From: Massilioclostridium coli
GTDB taxonomy: Bacteria > Bacillota > Clostridia > Oscillospirales > Ruminococcaceae
Direction: 5' to 3'
Assembly (NCBI RefSeq): GCF_900095865.1
Contig: NZ_FMIZ01000007.1
Location: 1,114,530 to 1,178,529, forward strand
Length of the DNA: 64,000 nucleotides
Part shown: positions 54,219 to 64,000 of the stretch, piece after piece
How the letters are laid out: each line of letters begins with the position of its first letter
Position numbering within the stretch: the stretch's first letter is position 1
Position numbers and translations under genes: made by a program
The notes under the pieces: model-generated
Seen by the model: the letters and a program-made list of their open reading frames with translations, nothing else
What the model was told of the DNA's origin: nothing
The model's database searches: none

Positions 54219-55545
54219 ATGACAGCAAATACATATAAGCCCGAACAGATAACCGCATTATACGCCCGTTTAAGTCAAGAGGACGCATTGGACGGGGACA
54301 GCAACAGCATTGTCAATCAAAAAGCAGTTTTAACAAAATATGCTTCGGATAACGGCTTTACAAATCCGGTCTTTTTCATTGATGACGGCGTTTCCGGTGT
54401 AACCTTTGACAGACCGAATTTTAACCGTATGATTGCAGAGATTGAAGCCGGAAATGTAGCGACCGTTATTGTCAAGGATATGTCCCGCTTGGGGCGTGAC
54501 TATCTGAAAGTCGGCTACTATACAGAAATCTTTTTCGTTGAAAGAGATGTGCGCTATATCGCAATCAATGACGGTGTAGACAGTGCAAAGGGCGACAATG
54601 ATTTTACCTCTTTCCGAAACCTGTTTAACGATTTTTACGCCAAAGATACCAGTAAAAAGGTAAAGGCAATCAAGCGGGCGCAGGGTATGGCAGGAGAACA
54701 TCTGACTAAGCCGCCTTACGGCTATAAGGTAGACCCCAATGATAGAAAGAAATGGATTGTAGATGAAGAAGCCGCCGCTGTGGTAAAGAGGATTTTTGAT
54801 TTATGTGTTGCCGGAAAAGGACCGTCGCAAATAGCCAAAGTACTTAAAGCAGATAAAGTGCTGATAGCAAAAGCATATTATTCAAAGAAAAAGGGAAAAT
54901 CCTTGCCTGACAATCCATATAACTGGAAAGACAGCACGATTGTTGGCATTTTAGAGCGCATGGACTACTGCGGGCATACTGTAAACTTCAAAAGCTATTC
55001 CAAATCCCACAAGCTGAAAAAGCGTATTCCCACCACAAAAGAACAGCAGGCGATTTTCCGCAACACCCATGAAACAATCGTTGAAGAAGCTGTCTTTGAA
55101 CGGGTACAGGAATTAAGGGCAAATAAACGCCGCCCCACAAAGGCAGAACGGCAGGGAATGTTTTCCGGCTTAGTATTCTGTGCGGATTTATGAGGACGAC
55201 ATCAACGGCACAATCAGCCATGAGCGGTTTTTGAAACTGTCCGCTGAGTATGAAGCAGAACAGAAAGAACTGACAGAAAAGGTAAAGGCAGAACAGCAGG
55301 AAGTTGATACCTACGAACAGAATAAAAGCGACTTTGACAGCTTCGCCGCTATTATCCGCAAGTATGTGGGAATAACAGAATTAACGCCCACTATCGTTAA
55401 TGAGTTTGTGAAGAAAATCATTGTCCATGCGCCGGAGAAGATAGACGGCAAGCGTTTTCAGAAAGTAGATATTGTCTTTAACTTTGTAGGAGAAATTCAT
55501 TTGCCGACTGACCCGCAGGCAGAACAGAAAGAAGCCAATAAATAG
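54219..55545 (+). pseudogene. tnpX: Large serine recombinase TnpX, internally deleted
   Basis: The N-terminal resolvase domain is intact (ALYARLSQEDALDGDSNSI with the catalytic Ser; VKDMSRLGRDY), as is much of the recombinase domain (KPPYGYKVDPNDRKKW). At FCAD, where the cysteine zinc ribbon should begin, the frame meets a stop (55191-55193). The C-terminal coiled coil (DDINGTISHERFLKLSAEYE) resumes in another frame from about 55180 to 55545. Intact relatives exceed 500 residues, so a piece of roughly 100 codons is missing and the ends no longer match. The element should be unable to excise itself. The start at 54219 has AGGAGG 7 nt upstream. Confidence 0.88.
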
Positions 55546-55550
55546 GAAAA

Positions 55551-55583
55551 GACGGCATAGCCCTTGAACGGGGCTATACCGCC
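55551..55583 (-). terminator. Terminator at the end of the second GH106-like gene
   Basis: A 13-bp stem with two wobble pairs (arms around GGCATAGCCC and GGGCTATACC), followed on the minus strand by TTTT. It lies just beyond the tnpX relic, so the mobile element ends here or very near. Confidence 0.5.
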
Positions 55584-55630
55584 TAATTGAAAAATATACT
55601 TCCTTGTAACCGAAAACCCTTGGAAAAATA

Positions 55631-58600
55631 TTATTTTTTCTTACGAGTGAGTAATAATGTTGTACCAGCTAAAGTAATCGTTGCTAACCCTGCGATTGGG
55701 GCAAAATCGCCTGTTTTGGCCGCATTTGCTTTTGGTGTGGTGGATTCCTGTCCTGTCTGGCTTCCAGCTGTATTATTGTTTTCCGTTGGAGTTTCAGCAG
55801 GGGTTCCATCTACTGCTACCAGGTTATCTATTGCTGTTTGTACACTTGTTACTGCTGCATCTACTTCTTTCTGAGTTGCGTTTTCATTGTTGTATACATC
55901 CTTTGCTTCTGCTACTGCTGCTTGTAATGCTGCGTAGCTTTCTGCTGTGTATGCGTTTGCGTCCACTTTGCCTGCTTCCGCAAGGACATCTTCCAGGATA
56001 GATTTATCTGCTTTGAACCGTAAATTCAGCATTGCATTTAATAAATCATCCGCTACTTGGTTGATTTCTGCTTGCATGGCATCGCCATCTTCATATACTG
56101 CCTGTGCCGCTTCTAATGCTGCGGTGAATTCCGCTTTGCCTGCTTCCACATAACGGTCAAGTTCTGCATTGATTCCGTTTGCTGCTTCTATCAGAGAAGC
56201 CAGTTCTGTTTTATCCCCAGCTACAAATCCTAATTTATGGATTTCATTCAGCAAGGTTTTCCATGCTGTGTCCACTTCTTCCTGGGTAGCCCCAGCATTG
56301 TTTGCTACTGTTTTCGCATTTTCCAAAGCAGCGTCAAAGGATTTCTGTACGCTTTCAATGGCGTTGTCATATTCGCCACTGGCTTTTGCGTTTTCCGCGT
56401 AGGTAATTACAGAATTTAAGATAGATTTATCTGTTGCTGTCACTTTAGAATAAGTTTGTAAAGTTGCTGTACCTTCCATACCGTAATTATCTATGTCTGG
56501 AGTACCCATCATCCATCCGGAATATCCTACATCAATCATTTTGTTACGCAGACTGCTGGTTACCCTTACTTCAATTGTGTTTTCACCTGGTTGTACGGCT
56601 TTGGAAATATCGGCAGTACAGTTATCCATGTTTACCGCTACTTTTTGTCCGTTTACGGTTACCGCCGCAGTACCACCATTCATGGAATCTACTTGGAATA
56701 TCAAGCCGTTGTTTTTTGTATTCCAGTTTTCTGGTAATGTAAAGCTTGTGGTATATGTTCCTACACCGGATACTTTTTCCCCTACTGAAGGAATATCTTT
56801 CCATGGGATTAATTCTGTTTCTCCTACATTGATATCCACTTTATTGGTATCATAAGTTACTTCAGTTGTGGTATATCCTAAACCTCTATCTTCTGTACGG
56901 GTTACTTTCTCTCCAGGCTTCCAGTCCTGTACTGTCAGGTTCCAGGTATCCAGAGTCATATCTTCCGGAACAGTCACACTCGTGGTATAGCTGGTACCAT
57001 TGCTATAGGCAATGGATGCTTCCCCAGTGGATGGAACATACATCATAGGACTGCCGTCTTCAATGACTACTTTATCCACATTAGTAGAAGATACGACTGT
57101 TTTTGCTGCCTGATCATTTGGATCTAACGCAAATACCATAATATCTCCTGGTGCTAAATCTACATTTAGGATCGTCCTACCGTTTTCATAAGCGAAATCC
57201 CCTACTTCTGTCACTTCCCCTGACCAAGTGTCCAATACATAAGGCTGATAAATTCCATCTACTGATACTTGTCCTTTATAGTTTTCATTTTCCGTATACA
57301 TGTAGTTGTATAGATATAAATAGGTTGCGTCATCATCTTTCCGCATCACAGACATTAAGTTGTTGTTAGATTCGGTATATTCTGCACGCGGATGAACTCC
57401 CAATCCAACTAAGGCATCGTATGCTTCTGCCTGTGTTTCAACAACAGCTACAGTATCTAATGTTTTCAATTGTTCCATAACACTGGCTAACTCTTTGTCC
57501 TTACCATCATTAAAGCCAGTTGTAATGGCAGCAGACTCATTGGTTTTCACAATACTGTTTCTCATCTGTTCCTGAGTAGGGCCATCTATAATTACTACTG
57601 GCAACCCGTTTTTAGCCCATTCATATAATACCTGGGCACTTTCATAGGGCAGTTCTTCCTGATATACGATCAAAGCCTGATATCCTACTCCGTCCGCCTG
57701 AACAAGACCGTTTTCACAGGTAATATCCTGATCCTGCAATAATACTGGTGAGAAATAATCATAGGTATATCCAGCATCCTGCAAGGTCATATCTTGCCAG
57801 TAGATACCTTCATGACGGCGGAGTACATTTTGGGAATAATCAAAACCCTGGAAGCACTGTAAGCAGTTCCAATAATAATCCGTTCGTAAAATACCAATGT
57901 CCATTTGTGGAACACCCTGACGGAGGACTTTCTGCGTCCGTGCTAAATGTTGGTTTAAATCTGCATAGTCAATGGAATTTGGCTGGCGTTTATTAAATCT
58001 GTCTGAAAATACTGTCTGCATCCCTTCATATCCAGGCCATTGTACATTTTGTTCTGGACCATATGCGGAAGAATATCCATGTAAAATTGTCCTCTGCACA
58101 CCAGAAGCAAACTGGGTATAGTATACCTGTCGCCAATCGTTGTTACTTTGAGTATAGTTATGACTCAATAGCGCACCGGTCTCGGAAGAATATGTTTTAT
58201 CGTATAAGTGCGCTGCTCCGGCCTGACTACGGAATTTTTCTGGTTCACAACCAAATTCCCACGATTCCGCTTCTACATAATCAACCGATTTAATTGGCTG
58301 GGTAATATCAAACATCTGTCCATATGCTGGTTCCGCACGCAATGTCATACCAAATTCATGGCACCAATCACGAAGCACATCCAAACAATTTTCCATATAT
58401 AATTCGGTATTGGTTTGGAATACATCATTTAAAATACTGGTACATAAATCAGAATTTCCTTCCAGATTATAAATATAATTTTTTTCGGTGTGTACTGCGA
58501 AACCTGGAGTAATAATCAACGGCAAATATGGGGTTAAATCATAACCACGACGGTTTTGAAATTCTTCTAGATAGTTGGAACACCACAGGTTCCCTGTTGT

Positions 58601-59533
58601 ATTTACACCGTGTGGACTAAGCTCCAGAGAATCCATGTACAAGGATACATCTCCATTTTCTTTAATGAGCTGTTTCAAAGATTCATCCAACACATGTTCA
58701 TTCCAATATTCAATTAAAGCATTAGCACCCTCTTTAGAGAAATAGTTAATGGTGTAGGCTTCTCCAGTAGAAGCTGGTTTATAAGTCTCCGAAGTACCAT
58801 GCTGCCAAAATGCGAAAACAGTATAATCTCCATCCTGTGGAGCAGTGTACTGGATGTTGTAACTTCCATCTGCCTGTTGTGCTACCATGCTGGTGATATC
58901 CTGCATGGAATTCTGGTCCAGGTTGGTAACTTTACCATCTGTACTGGCTTTTTTTGCTACTGTTACTTTTACCAGATCCGCTTTGGTAGCAGTACCCGGT
59001 AATTCCGGTAAAATTAATTTTCCATCATATTTTTGACCGGAAGAAACATCAATTGTAGTATAACTCAATTCCTGGGAAGCTTTTTCCTCATCTGGATTAA
59101 TGGTTGTCAAGTTTGCTGATGCCCAGTGGGTACCAGATGTAAAGCTAATTCCCATCCCATATTTATTACATTCTTCTACAATCAAATGGGAATCGTGAAT
59201 CCACTCCTCAGAGCCCCATGCATAAGTGGCATCATCCAAATAAGCGGATTCATCTAATGTAACAAACTCCACTGCACCAATCCCATAATCGTGTAATTCT
59301 TTAATGGATTCCCGCAGTGTTTCGTCTGTATGGGAACCTTCCGCTAACCACCATCTTGTTTCTACTTTGTACTCATTCTCTGGATTTTGAAAGCGATCGT
59401 TCATTTTTTCCGCAAATGTCTTTGCGCCTTCATCTGTTGTGTCGATAGCGGACACCGTAGATACCATGGATGTAGCCATAATAGAAAGCCCAAGGGCTAC
59501 CGCCAACGCTTTACTAAGCCGTTTTCCTTTCAA
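55631..59533 (-). CDS. Second GH106-like cell-wall glycosidase with FIVAR repeats
   Basis: 1300 aa from a TTG at 59533, chosen because AAGGAGG lies 8 nt upstream; an in-frame ATG at 59578 has no site and would spoil the signal peptide (KALAVALGLSIMATSMVSTVSA). The architecture equals that of the first copy: GH106-like catalytic region (RWWLAEGSHTDE, SGTHWASANLTTINPDEEKA), three FIVAR-type repeats and the tail NAAKTGD-hydrophobic-RKKK. The catalytic halves are clearly diverged while the tails are nearly identical, so substrates may differ. An AraC regulator is divergently encoded 260 bp away. Confidence 0.82.
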   Translation of the reverse strand: MKGKRLSKALAVALGLSIMATSMVSTVSAIDTTDEGAKTFAEKMNDRFQNPENEYKVETRWWLAEGSHTDETLRESIKELHDYGIGAVEFVTLDESAYLDDATYAWGSEEWIHDSHLIVEECNKYGMGISFTSGTHWASANLTTINPDEEKASQELSYTTIDVSSGQKYDGKLILPELPGTATKADLVKVTVAKKASTDGKVTNLDQNSMQDITSMVAQQADGSYNIQYTAPQDGDYTVFAFWQHGTSETYKPASTGEAYTINYFSKEGANALIEYWNEHVLDESLKQLIKENGDVSLYMDSLELSPHGVNTTGNLWCSNYLEEFQNRRGYDLTPYLPLIITPGFAVHTEKNYIYNLEGNSDLCTSILNDVFQTNTELYMENCLDVLRDWCHEFGMTLRAEPAYGQMFDITQPIKSVDYVEAESWEFGCEPEKFRSQAGAAHLYDKTYSSETGALLSHNYTQSNNDWRQVYYTQFASGVQRTILHGYSSAYGPEQNVQWPGYEGMQTVFSDRFNKRQPNSIDYADLNQHLARTQKVLRQGVPQMDIGILRTDYYWNCLQCFQGFDYSQNVLRRHEGIYWQDMTLQDAGYTYDYFSPVLLQDQDITCENGLVQADGVGYQALIVYQEELPYESAQVLYEWAKNGLPVVIIDGPTQEQMRNSIVKTNESAAITTGFNDGKDKELASVMEQLKTLDTVAVVETQAEAYDALVGLGVHPRAEYTESNNNLMSVMRKDDDATYLYLYNYMYTENENYKGQVSVDGIYQPYVLDTWSGEVTEVGDFAYENGRTILNVDLAPGDIMVFALDPNDQAAKTVVSSTNVDKVVIEDGSPMMYVPSTGEASIAYSNGTSYTTSVTVPEDMTLDTWNLTVQDWKPGEKVTRTEDRGLGYTTTEVTYDTNKVDINVGETELIPWKDIPSVGEKVSGVGTYTTSFTLPENWNTKNNGLIFQVDSMNGGTAAVTVNGQKVAVNMDNCTADISKAVQPGENTIEVRVTSSLRNKMIDVGYSGWMMGTPDIDNYGMEGTATLQTYSKVTATDKSILNSVITYAENAKASGEYDNAIESVQKSFDAALENAKTVANNAGATQEEVDTAWKTLLNEIHKLGFVAGDKTELASLIEAANGINAELDRYVEAGKAEFTAALEAAQAVYEDGDAMQAEINQVADDLLNAMLNLRFKADKSILEDVLAEAGKVDANAYTAESYAALQAAVAEAKDVYNNENATQKEVDAAVTSVQTAIDNLVAVDGTPAETPTENNNTAGSQTGQESTTPKANAAKTGDFAPIAGLATITLAGTTLLLTRKKK

Positions 59534-59670
59534 TTTTACTTCCTCCTTGTTGATAATAAATAAAACCGCATCATTCAAATTGTGTATTAAATCTAATTAT
59601 TTCTTCAAATAAATTTATTTTTATACAATTTGAACTTAACTGAGTTTTATGTTATCATAAGTGAGGATAA

Positions 59671-59686
59671 ATTTCGATGTCGAAAT
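59671..59686. promoter_or_regulatory. 16-bp palindrome in the GH106/AraC divergent promoter
   Basis: ATTTCGA and TCGAAAT flank a 2-bp centre. AAGTTAA motifs recur nearby (about 59632, 59688 and 59710). A candidate operator for the adjacent regulator. Confidence 0.45.
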
Positions 59687-59792
59687 CCAAGTTAACCAGT
59701 ATCGAAAACAAAGTTAATAGATGTTTTATTGTGATATTGACTATATCATATTAACTAATTTTAGTGTATCAATACAAAGGTAAGGTGAAAAT

Positions 59793-60782
59793 ATGGATAT
59801 TCAGAAATTTTATGAAGATCACCAAAAATTCATGGCTAAGATCCTTTTAAAATTGAAAGATAAAAGAGAACGACCCATTGGTTATACAGAAAAAGAGGAT
59901 TATTATCCTTTTAAAGACGCAAGTATCGTTATTGCTCCACATACGAATACGTATGGAAACCCTCCCCATAAACACGATTTTTTTGAATTCGTTTATATTC
60001 ATCAAGGCTCCTGTACAAATATTATTGATTCCGTTTCCATTCCTTTAAAACAAGGAGACATCTGCCTAATGAACACGAACGCGATGCATCAGATAAAGTT
60101 AAATAATGTAAAACAAGATATTATCTTTAATTTGCTGGTTAAAGAATCTATCATGGATAGTTTCCATTTTAAAATATATTCTTCTAATGATTTTGTTACC
60201 AATTTCTTTTTAAAATCTATTGATAAACGACGCCAGGAACAAAATTATATTTTATTTTCCAATAACACCGAAACAGAACAAACAGATTTTTTCTGTAAAA
60301 TGATTCAAGAACAGTTTTCTAAAAAAATCTATAAATCCCCTAAAATTTCATACCTGTTTGATTGCTTTATGATTGAATTAATCCGTTCTTATCAATCTAC
60401 AGTCGATCAATCCCACATGAAAAACAAACAAGAAGATACTTTTTCCAAAATGTTAGAATATATTGAACAAAATAGTGCTACTGTCACATTAGATGAACTT
60501 GGAAAAAAATATGGATATCATCCGCAGCATCTTTCGAAATTAATTAAACAATATAGTGGAAGTAGTTTTCAAGCTCTTTTAACAGATATTCGATTACAAC
60601 AAGCTTGTATGCTATTAAGGGAAAACAAACTATCTATTTCCTCAATTATTCAAAAATTGGGATATTCTAATCGTACCTGGTTTCATAAGCTCTTTCAGGA
60701 AAAATATCATTTAACGCCAGGAGAATACCGGGAACAACAGCTAAAAGCAAAAAATCAAATACAGGCATCCTATCATGAATAA
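59793..60782 (+). CDS. AraC-family sugar-responsive regulator
   Basis: A 329-aa protein with an N-terminal cupin-type sensor (PPHKHDFFEFVYIHQGS, residues 53-69) and a C-terminal double HTH (LDELGKKYGYHPQHLSKLIK, then the second HTH with LGYSNRTWFHKLFQEKY). GGTGAAAAT precedes the ATG. Divergent placement suggests it controls the second GH106-like gene in response to a released sugar. Confidence 0.88.
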   Translation: MDIQKFYEDHQKFMAKILLKLKDKRERPIGYTEKEDYYPFKDASIVIAPHTNTYGNPPHKHDFFEFVYIHQGSCTNIIDSVSIPLKQGDICLMNTNAMHQIKLNNVKQDIIFNLLVKESIMDSFHFKIYSSNDFVTNFFLKSIDKRRQEQNYILFSNNTETEQTDFFCKMIQEQFSKKIYKSPKISYLFDCFMIELIRSYQSTVDQSHMKNKQEDTFSKMLEYIEQNSATVTLDELGKKYGYHPQHLSKLIKQYSGSSFQALLTDIRLQQACMLLRENKLSISSIIQKLGYSNRTWFHKLFQEKYHLTPGEYREQQLKAKNQIQASYHE

Positions 60783-60899
60783 TAAATTTTGTAACTGAAA
60801 AATAATTTTCTGCTTTTCGCTTATTTTTCCCATTCATATTATATAAAGAAAGATAATTTTTTCAAGTAAATCGAAGTAATTTTAACAATATGCAATATA

Positions 60900-61175
60900 T
60901 TAGTTGTTAATATATTTCTTAGTCACATTCATTTGATAAAGGATATACAAGCACGACCAGATATATTGCTTTAAATTCTTAATCTTTGATCTGCAAGTGG
61001 AGAGATTTTCGTAGACTTCCTGTAGATATTCAAATTTCAGGTTTAAGAAGAGCTGCCTTAATTGTGTTGTCTGAATTGTCCGTTGTCCAATCCGCAATGA
61101 TTTTCGCTTGGTTACAAGTAAATCGCCAATAAAGCCAATCACCGTATCCAAAGCAGCTATTTGACCTTCTTCCAT
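60900..61175 (-). pseudogene. C-terminal relic of an element replication protein (DUF6017-like)
   Basis: The 91-codon frame ends in a segment (LRQLFLNLKFEYLQEVYENL, then KIKNLKQYIWSCLYI) that resembles the C-terminal DUF6017 region of RepA_N-type initiators from conjugative elements. The N-terminal part is absent. Between 61176 and 61798 other short minus-strand frames and a hairpin terminator (61657-61678) are seen, all looking like debris. Confidence 0.5.
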
Positions 61176-61798
61176 GTCAGTAGTTTTCTAATTGTAATCC
61201 CATTTTGCCTTTAAATAACATATGTACTGTCTTTTGTAACGAATTTCAGGTTTTTAACATCCTGTTCCACAATTACAAGACATGATACCTCCATATGATT
61301 CTGATTCGTATTCTTATGTTTAATATTATTGATACCGCCTACATTTTGCACTTGGTCTGGTTCGAAAATTTCACCATTCAATTTTAAATTCAGTAGCGGT
61401 GTATGTGATAAATCCGGCTTATCCAACAGCTCATATTAATACACAAAGAACCCATTTTTAGCATTGGGGATGAGGTATTGTTTTAAATATCCATGTTATT
61501 TCAGTTCATTCCATACACTGTTAAAGTCCCGTTCGCTTTTAATGACAGATTCTCATCCTGCAATGCGGCATTGGAAATCTGCACAAATAAATTTTCACAC
61601 TTGCGAATATTGATGGTGTTCTTTCACATCATAATTTCCTACTCAAAAAGAAAAAAGCAAGCTCAACAGCTTGCTTCGTCATATATGCTTTTTCATTCCA
61701 TAGCTTTTTGTATCACCTTCGGCTTCGTTTTCTTATGAGAGGATTTTACTGATTCCAATCCTTCTGCTTCATCTATTCATACCTTTGGATGCTTTTGA

Positions 61799-61960
61799 TC
61801 AAACAACGAAACGAAAAAAGAATATGGTAGAAAGAAATGTACATTTTATATTCTCTAATAATTCTCTAAGAAACTGTTTATAATCGCTAACAAACGCAAA
61901 TCTAAAACAGCCAATCAAAAATACAATCATACAAACCAACACTGATAGTTTTATTATCAT
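61799..61960 (-). pseudogene. Truncated copy of the small membrane protein at 62.1 kb
   Basis: A 53-codon frame starts inside a helix (IIKLSVLVCMIVFLIGCFRF) that aligns with the C-terminal helix of the neighbour (IIKLSLLVFVILFFAL). The match also extends upstream of the ATG (NSIF), so the N-terminal half has been lost. It was probably a tandem duplicate. Confidence 0.5.
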
Positions 61961-62021
61961 AAAGATGGAGTTATGGCAGATCCATTGAATCTGTGACGAA
62001 CAGGTTCAATGCGAATGGTAA

Positions 62022-62056
62022 GATAAAAAAATCCAAGCTAACAGCTTATTTTTATC
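62022..62056 (-). terminator. Hairpin terminator after the 86-aa gene
   Basis: AAGCT/AGCTT with an outer GATAAAAA/TTTTTATC pairing, giving a T run on the minus strand. A similar hairpin stands at 61657-61678 beyond the truncated copy. Confidence 0.5.
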
Positions 62057-62077
62057 ATCTCTGATGAAATAGACAAA

Positions 62078-62338
62078 CTATAAAGCAAAAAATAGAATAA
62101 CAAAAACAAGTAAAGATAATTTAATGATCGTAAATATAGAATTATAGTTTGTCCGTTGAACGCTATATCCAAACAAAGCGAAACAAGCATATAAAAATGT
62201 ATTAACTGACGCTAAAATAAAAAGCGTCCAAACGAAAAGTCGGTCACACCAAGCAAAATAATATATAGGACAAAGTACAAGGCGTACCGTTATAGCGTGT
62301 GCAATGAAATAATCCAATTGCTTTGATAAGGCAATCAT
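62078..62338 (-). CDS. Small hydrophobic membrane protein
   Basis: An 86-aa protein with two or three membrane helices and only a weak AGGAAAAA site. Unrecognised family. It has a truncated paralogue directly downstream. Confidence 0.45.
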   Translation of the reverse strand: MIALSKQLDYFIAHAITVRLVLCPIYYFAWCDRLFVWTLFILASVNTFLYACFALFGYSVQRTNYNSIFTIIKLSLLVFVILFFAL

Positions 62339-62424
62339 TTTTTCCTAATATGACAAATCATGATAGGAAGCATTTTATCAACCATATCGGAAAAATTTTA
62401 TGATTGATTCTAGAAATGAAATTG

Positions 62425-64000
62425 TTATGATTCAGCAGATTGCCTTCCACGCTGGATCATCTCCTGGGCGTTTTTCATCATCAAATCGGTAATTTCCCCG
62501 GTGGACATAATACGGGCAACTTCCTGCACCCTGCCGTGTTCATCCAATGGGATTACTTCGGTATAAGTGCGGTTCCCTTTTACGGATTTCCGAATCCTGA
62601 AATGGATATCCGCTAAAGCAGCAATCTGTGCCAAATGGGTAACCGAGAATACCTGGCGGTTCTTGGAAACCTGTTTTAACTTTAACCCGATTTTTTGCGC
62701 TGCGGAACCGCTGACACCGGTGTCCACCTCATCAAAAATCAGGGTTGGGATTTGGTCTTTATCCGCCAAAGCATTTTTAATTGCCAGCATGATACGGGAA
62801 AGTTCCCCACCGGAAGCGATTTTGGCAATTGGCTTTGGCGGTTCTCCTACATTGGTGGAAATCAAAAATTCAATTTTGTCCCGCCCTTTGGATTGGAAGG
62901 GTGTTTTTTCCCAATGCACCTGGAGGGTAACATTTGCCATATCCAAAAATTTTAGCTCATGGGCAACGGTATTTACCAACTGTTTTGCGGCTTTACGCCG
63001 TTGTTCCGTCAGTTGTTCCGCCAGTTCCCCACATGCCAAACGAAGCTGCTTTTGCTCTACCATCAACTCATTCTGCCGGATATCGTAGCCTTCAATCTGT
63101 TCCAATTGTTTTTGGCAGTTCTGCTGATAGTCCAATACCTCCTGTATGGTTGCCCCGTATTTCCGTTTTAACTTGAAAATCTCATCCAAGCGCGCTTCAA
63201 TGGCATCCAAACGGTTGGGGGTCATATCGAACTCTTCCAGTTTTGAGGCAACCTCATGGCGGATATCCTCCACCTCATAAGCAATCCCTTTGAGGCGTTC
63301 TTTGAGCTCATCCACGCCGTTATAATATTCCGAAGCATATTCCAAGGCGTTGACAGCATCCACCAATTTGGAGGAAGCCCCTGGCAGTTCGTCCTCGCCA
63401 TCCAATGCCTGGTACGCTTCATGCAGGCTCTCGGTGATACGGGCATAATTGCGGATCGCTCTTGCTTCATGCTCCAGTTCCACATCTTCCCCCAACTCCA
63501 AATCTGCCTGCTCAATCTCGTCAATTTGATAGTGGAGCAAATCCAACTTCTGGTTTTTGGTTTGCTGTTTCTCGTTGATCTCTTCCAGTTCTTTTTCCAC
63601 CTTGGTAAAGCGATGGAATTTCCGCTGGTACTCGCTTAGCAAGGTGTTGATTTCGCCAAAACAATCCAGTATTTCCATATGGCGTTCGGGGGAAAGCAGA
63701 ATCTGGTTATCGTGCTGCCCATGGATATTGATGAGATGGGAACCGATTTCTTTTAGCAGCCCAACGGTAACCGGACGACCGCAGATACGAGCTACGGATT
63801 TTCCGTCCACCGAGATTTCCCTCTGGATGACCAGTTCGTCCTCTAAATCCACACCGTTATCCCGCAAGATATCCACTACCTGCTGAGGAACGTCCTGGAA
63901 CGAACCAATCATAACCGCTTTTTCCGTTCCGCTGCGCACCAGCTCCTTGGAGCAGCGCCCGCCTAAAATCCCATTAATGGCGTCAATGACAATCGACTTC
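62425..64000 (-). CDS. recN: DNA repair protein RecN (5' end beyond window)
   Basis: The frame is open to the right edge, where the last visible codons (KSIVIDAINGILGGR) are the lysine end of Walker A, so about 30 N-terminal residues are missing. GQHDNQILL, a long coiled coil, the SMC-type signature ASGGELSRIMLAIK and Walker B TLIFDEVDTGVSG identify RecN. It is an SMC-like protein that acts early at double-strand breaks. The upstream GTG in this frame is internal. Confidence 0.94.
   Translation of the reverse strand, partial: KSIVIDAINGILGGRCSKELVRSGTEKAVMIGSFQDVPQQVVDILRDNGVDLEDELVIQREISVDGKSVARICGRPVTVGLLKEIGSHLINIHGQHDNQILLSPERHMEILDCFGEINTLLSEYQRKFHRFTKVEKELEEINEKQQTKNQKLDLLHYQIDEIEQADLELGEDVELEHEARAIRNYARITESLHEAYQALDGEDELPGASSKLVDAVNALEYASEYYNGVDELKERLKGIAYEVEDIRHEVASKLEEFDMTPNRLDAIEARLDEIFKLKRKYGATIQEVLDYQQNCQKQLEQIEGYDIRQNELMVEQKQLRLACGELAEQLTEQRRKAAKQLVNTVAHELKFLDMANVTLQVHWEKTPFQSKGRDKIEFLISTNVGEPPKPIAKIASGGELSRIMLAIKNALADKDQIPTLIFDEVDTGVSGSAAQKIGLKLKQVSKNRQVFSVTHLAQIAALADIHFRIRKSVKGNRTYTEVIPLDEHGRVQEVARIMSTGEITDLMMKNAQEMIQRGRQSAES

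Overview
The window looks like the chromosome of a low-GC, spore-forming, anaerobic gut Firmicute, most likely a Clostridia/Oscillospirales relative. This is inferred from a SpoIVFA/SpoIVFB-like pair, strong GGAGG ribosome-binding sites, BspA/SLH and FIVAR/sorting-signal surface proteins, and a decayed TnpX-type transposon of the kind traded among gut Clostridia. No rRNA or tRNA gene was seen.

Layout. 1-9075 (minus) is the 5' part of a giant surface protein: signal peptide, VWA domain, then at least 17 FctA/Spy0128-like isopeptide repeats running off the left edge. A small serine recombinase lies upstream. 10.1-12.2 kb holds a gene stub, a DtxR/MntR-type regulator, a small membrane protein and a polysaccharide deacetylase. 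12.3-17.1 kb is a GH106-like cell-wall glycosidase followed by the relic of another copy's C-terminus. 17.1-26.3 kb is housekeeping: DUF421, an LtaS-like phosphoglycerol transferase, PcrA, a phosphoesterase and the SpoIVFA/SpoIVFB-like pair.

26.4-38.4 kb is a complete type I-C CRISPR-Cas locus, all on the minus strand: cas3, cas5, cas8c, cas7, cas4, cas1, cas2, leader, and an array of 55 repeats and 54 spacers. Two things stand out. First, the five leader-proximal (newest) spacers each match the chromosome of this same window perfectly over 34-35 nt, each with a TTC PAM: cas8c twice, cas5, cas1 and the LtaS-like gene. All five protospacers lie on one strand within 15.3 kb. Second, the cas3-cas5 gap holds an apparently complete small RNA gene (extended -10 promoter, shortened CRISPR repeat, spacer-like segment, hairpin terminator). 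Its spacer-like segment matches the cas5 promoter at 16 of the first 17 positions, and the one mismatch is at position 6, the flipped-out base in Cascade. I read it as a crRNA-like autorepressor (CreR-like) of the cas operon. Nothing visible in the cas proteins explains how the self-targeting is tolerated.

38.8-43 kb has a small membrane protein and a two-gene STAND NTPase module (a 110-aa partner plus an NB-ARC/TPR protein sharing an N-terminal tag), possibly a second defence system. 43-50.2 kb holds a BspA-type LRR/SLH surface protein and a Na/Pi transporter behind Pho-box-like 11-bp repeats. 50.2-55.6 kb is a degraded conjugative/mobilizable element (sigma factor, HTH, KTR protein, TetR/EFR1 cargo, TnpW, deleted TnpX). 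55.6-60.8 kb is a second GH106-like protein divergent from an AraC regulator. 60.9-62.3 kb holds gene relics and a small membrane protein, and the window ends inside recN.
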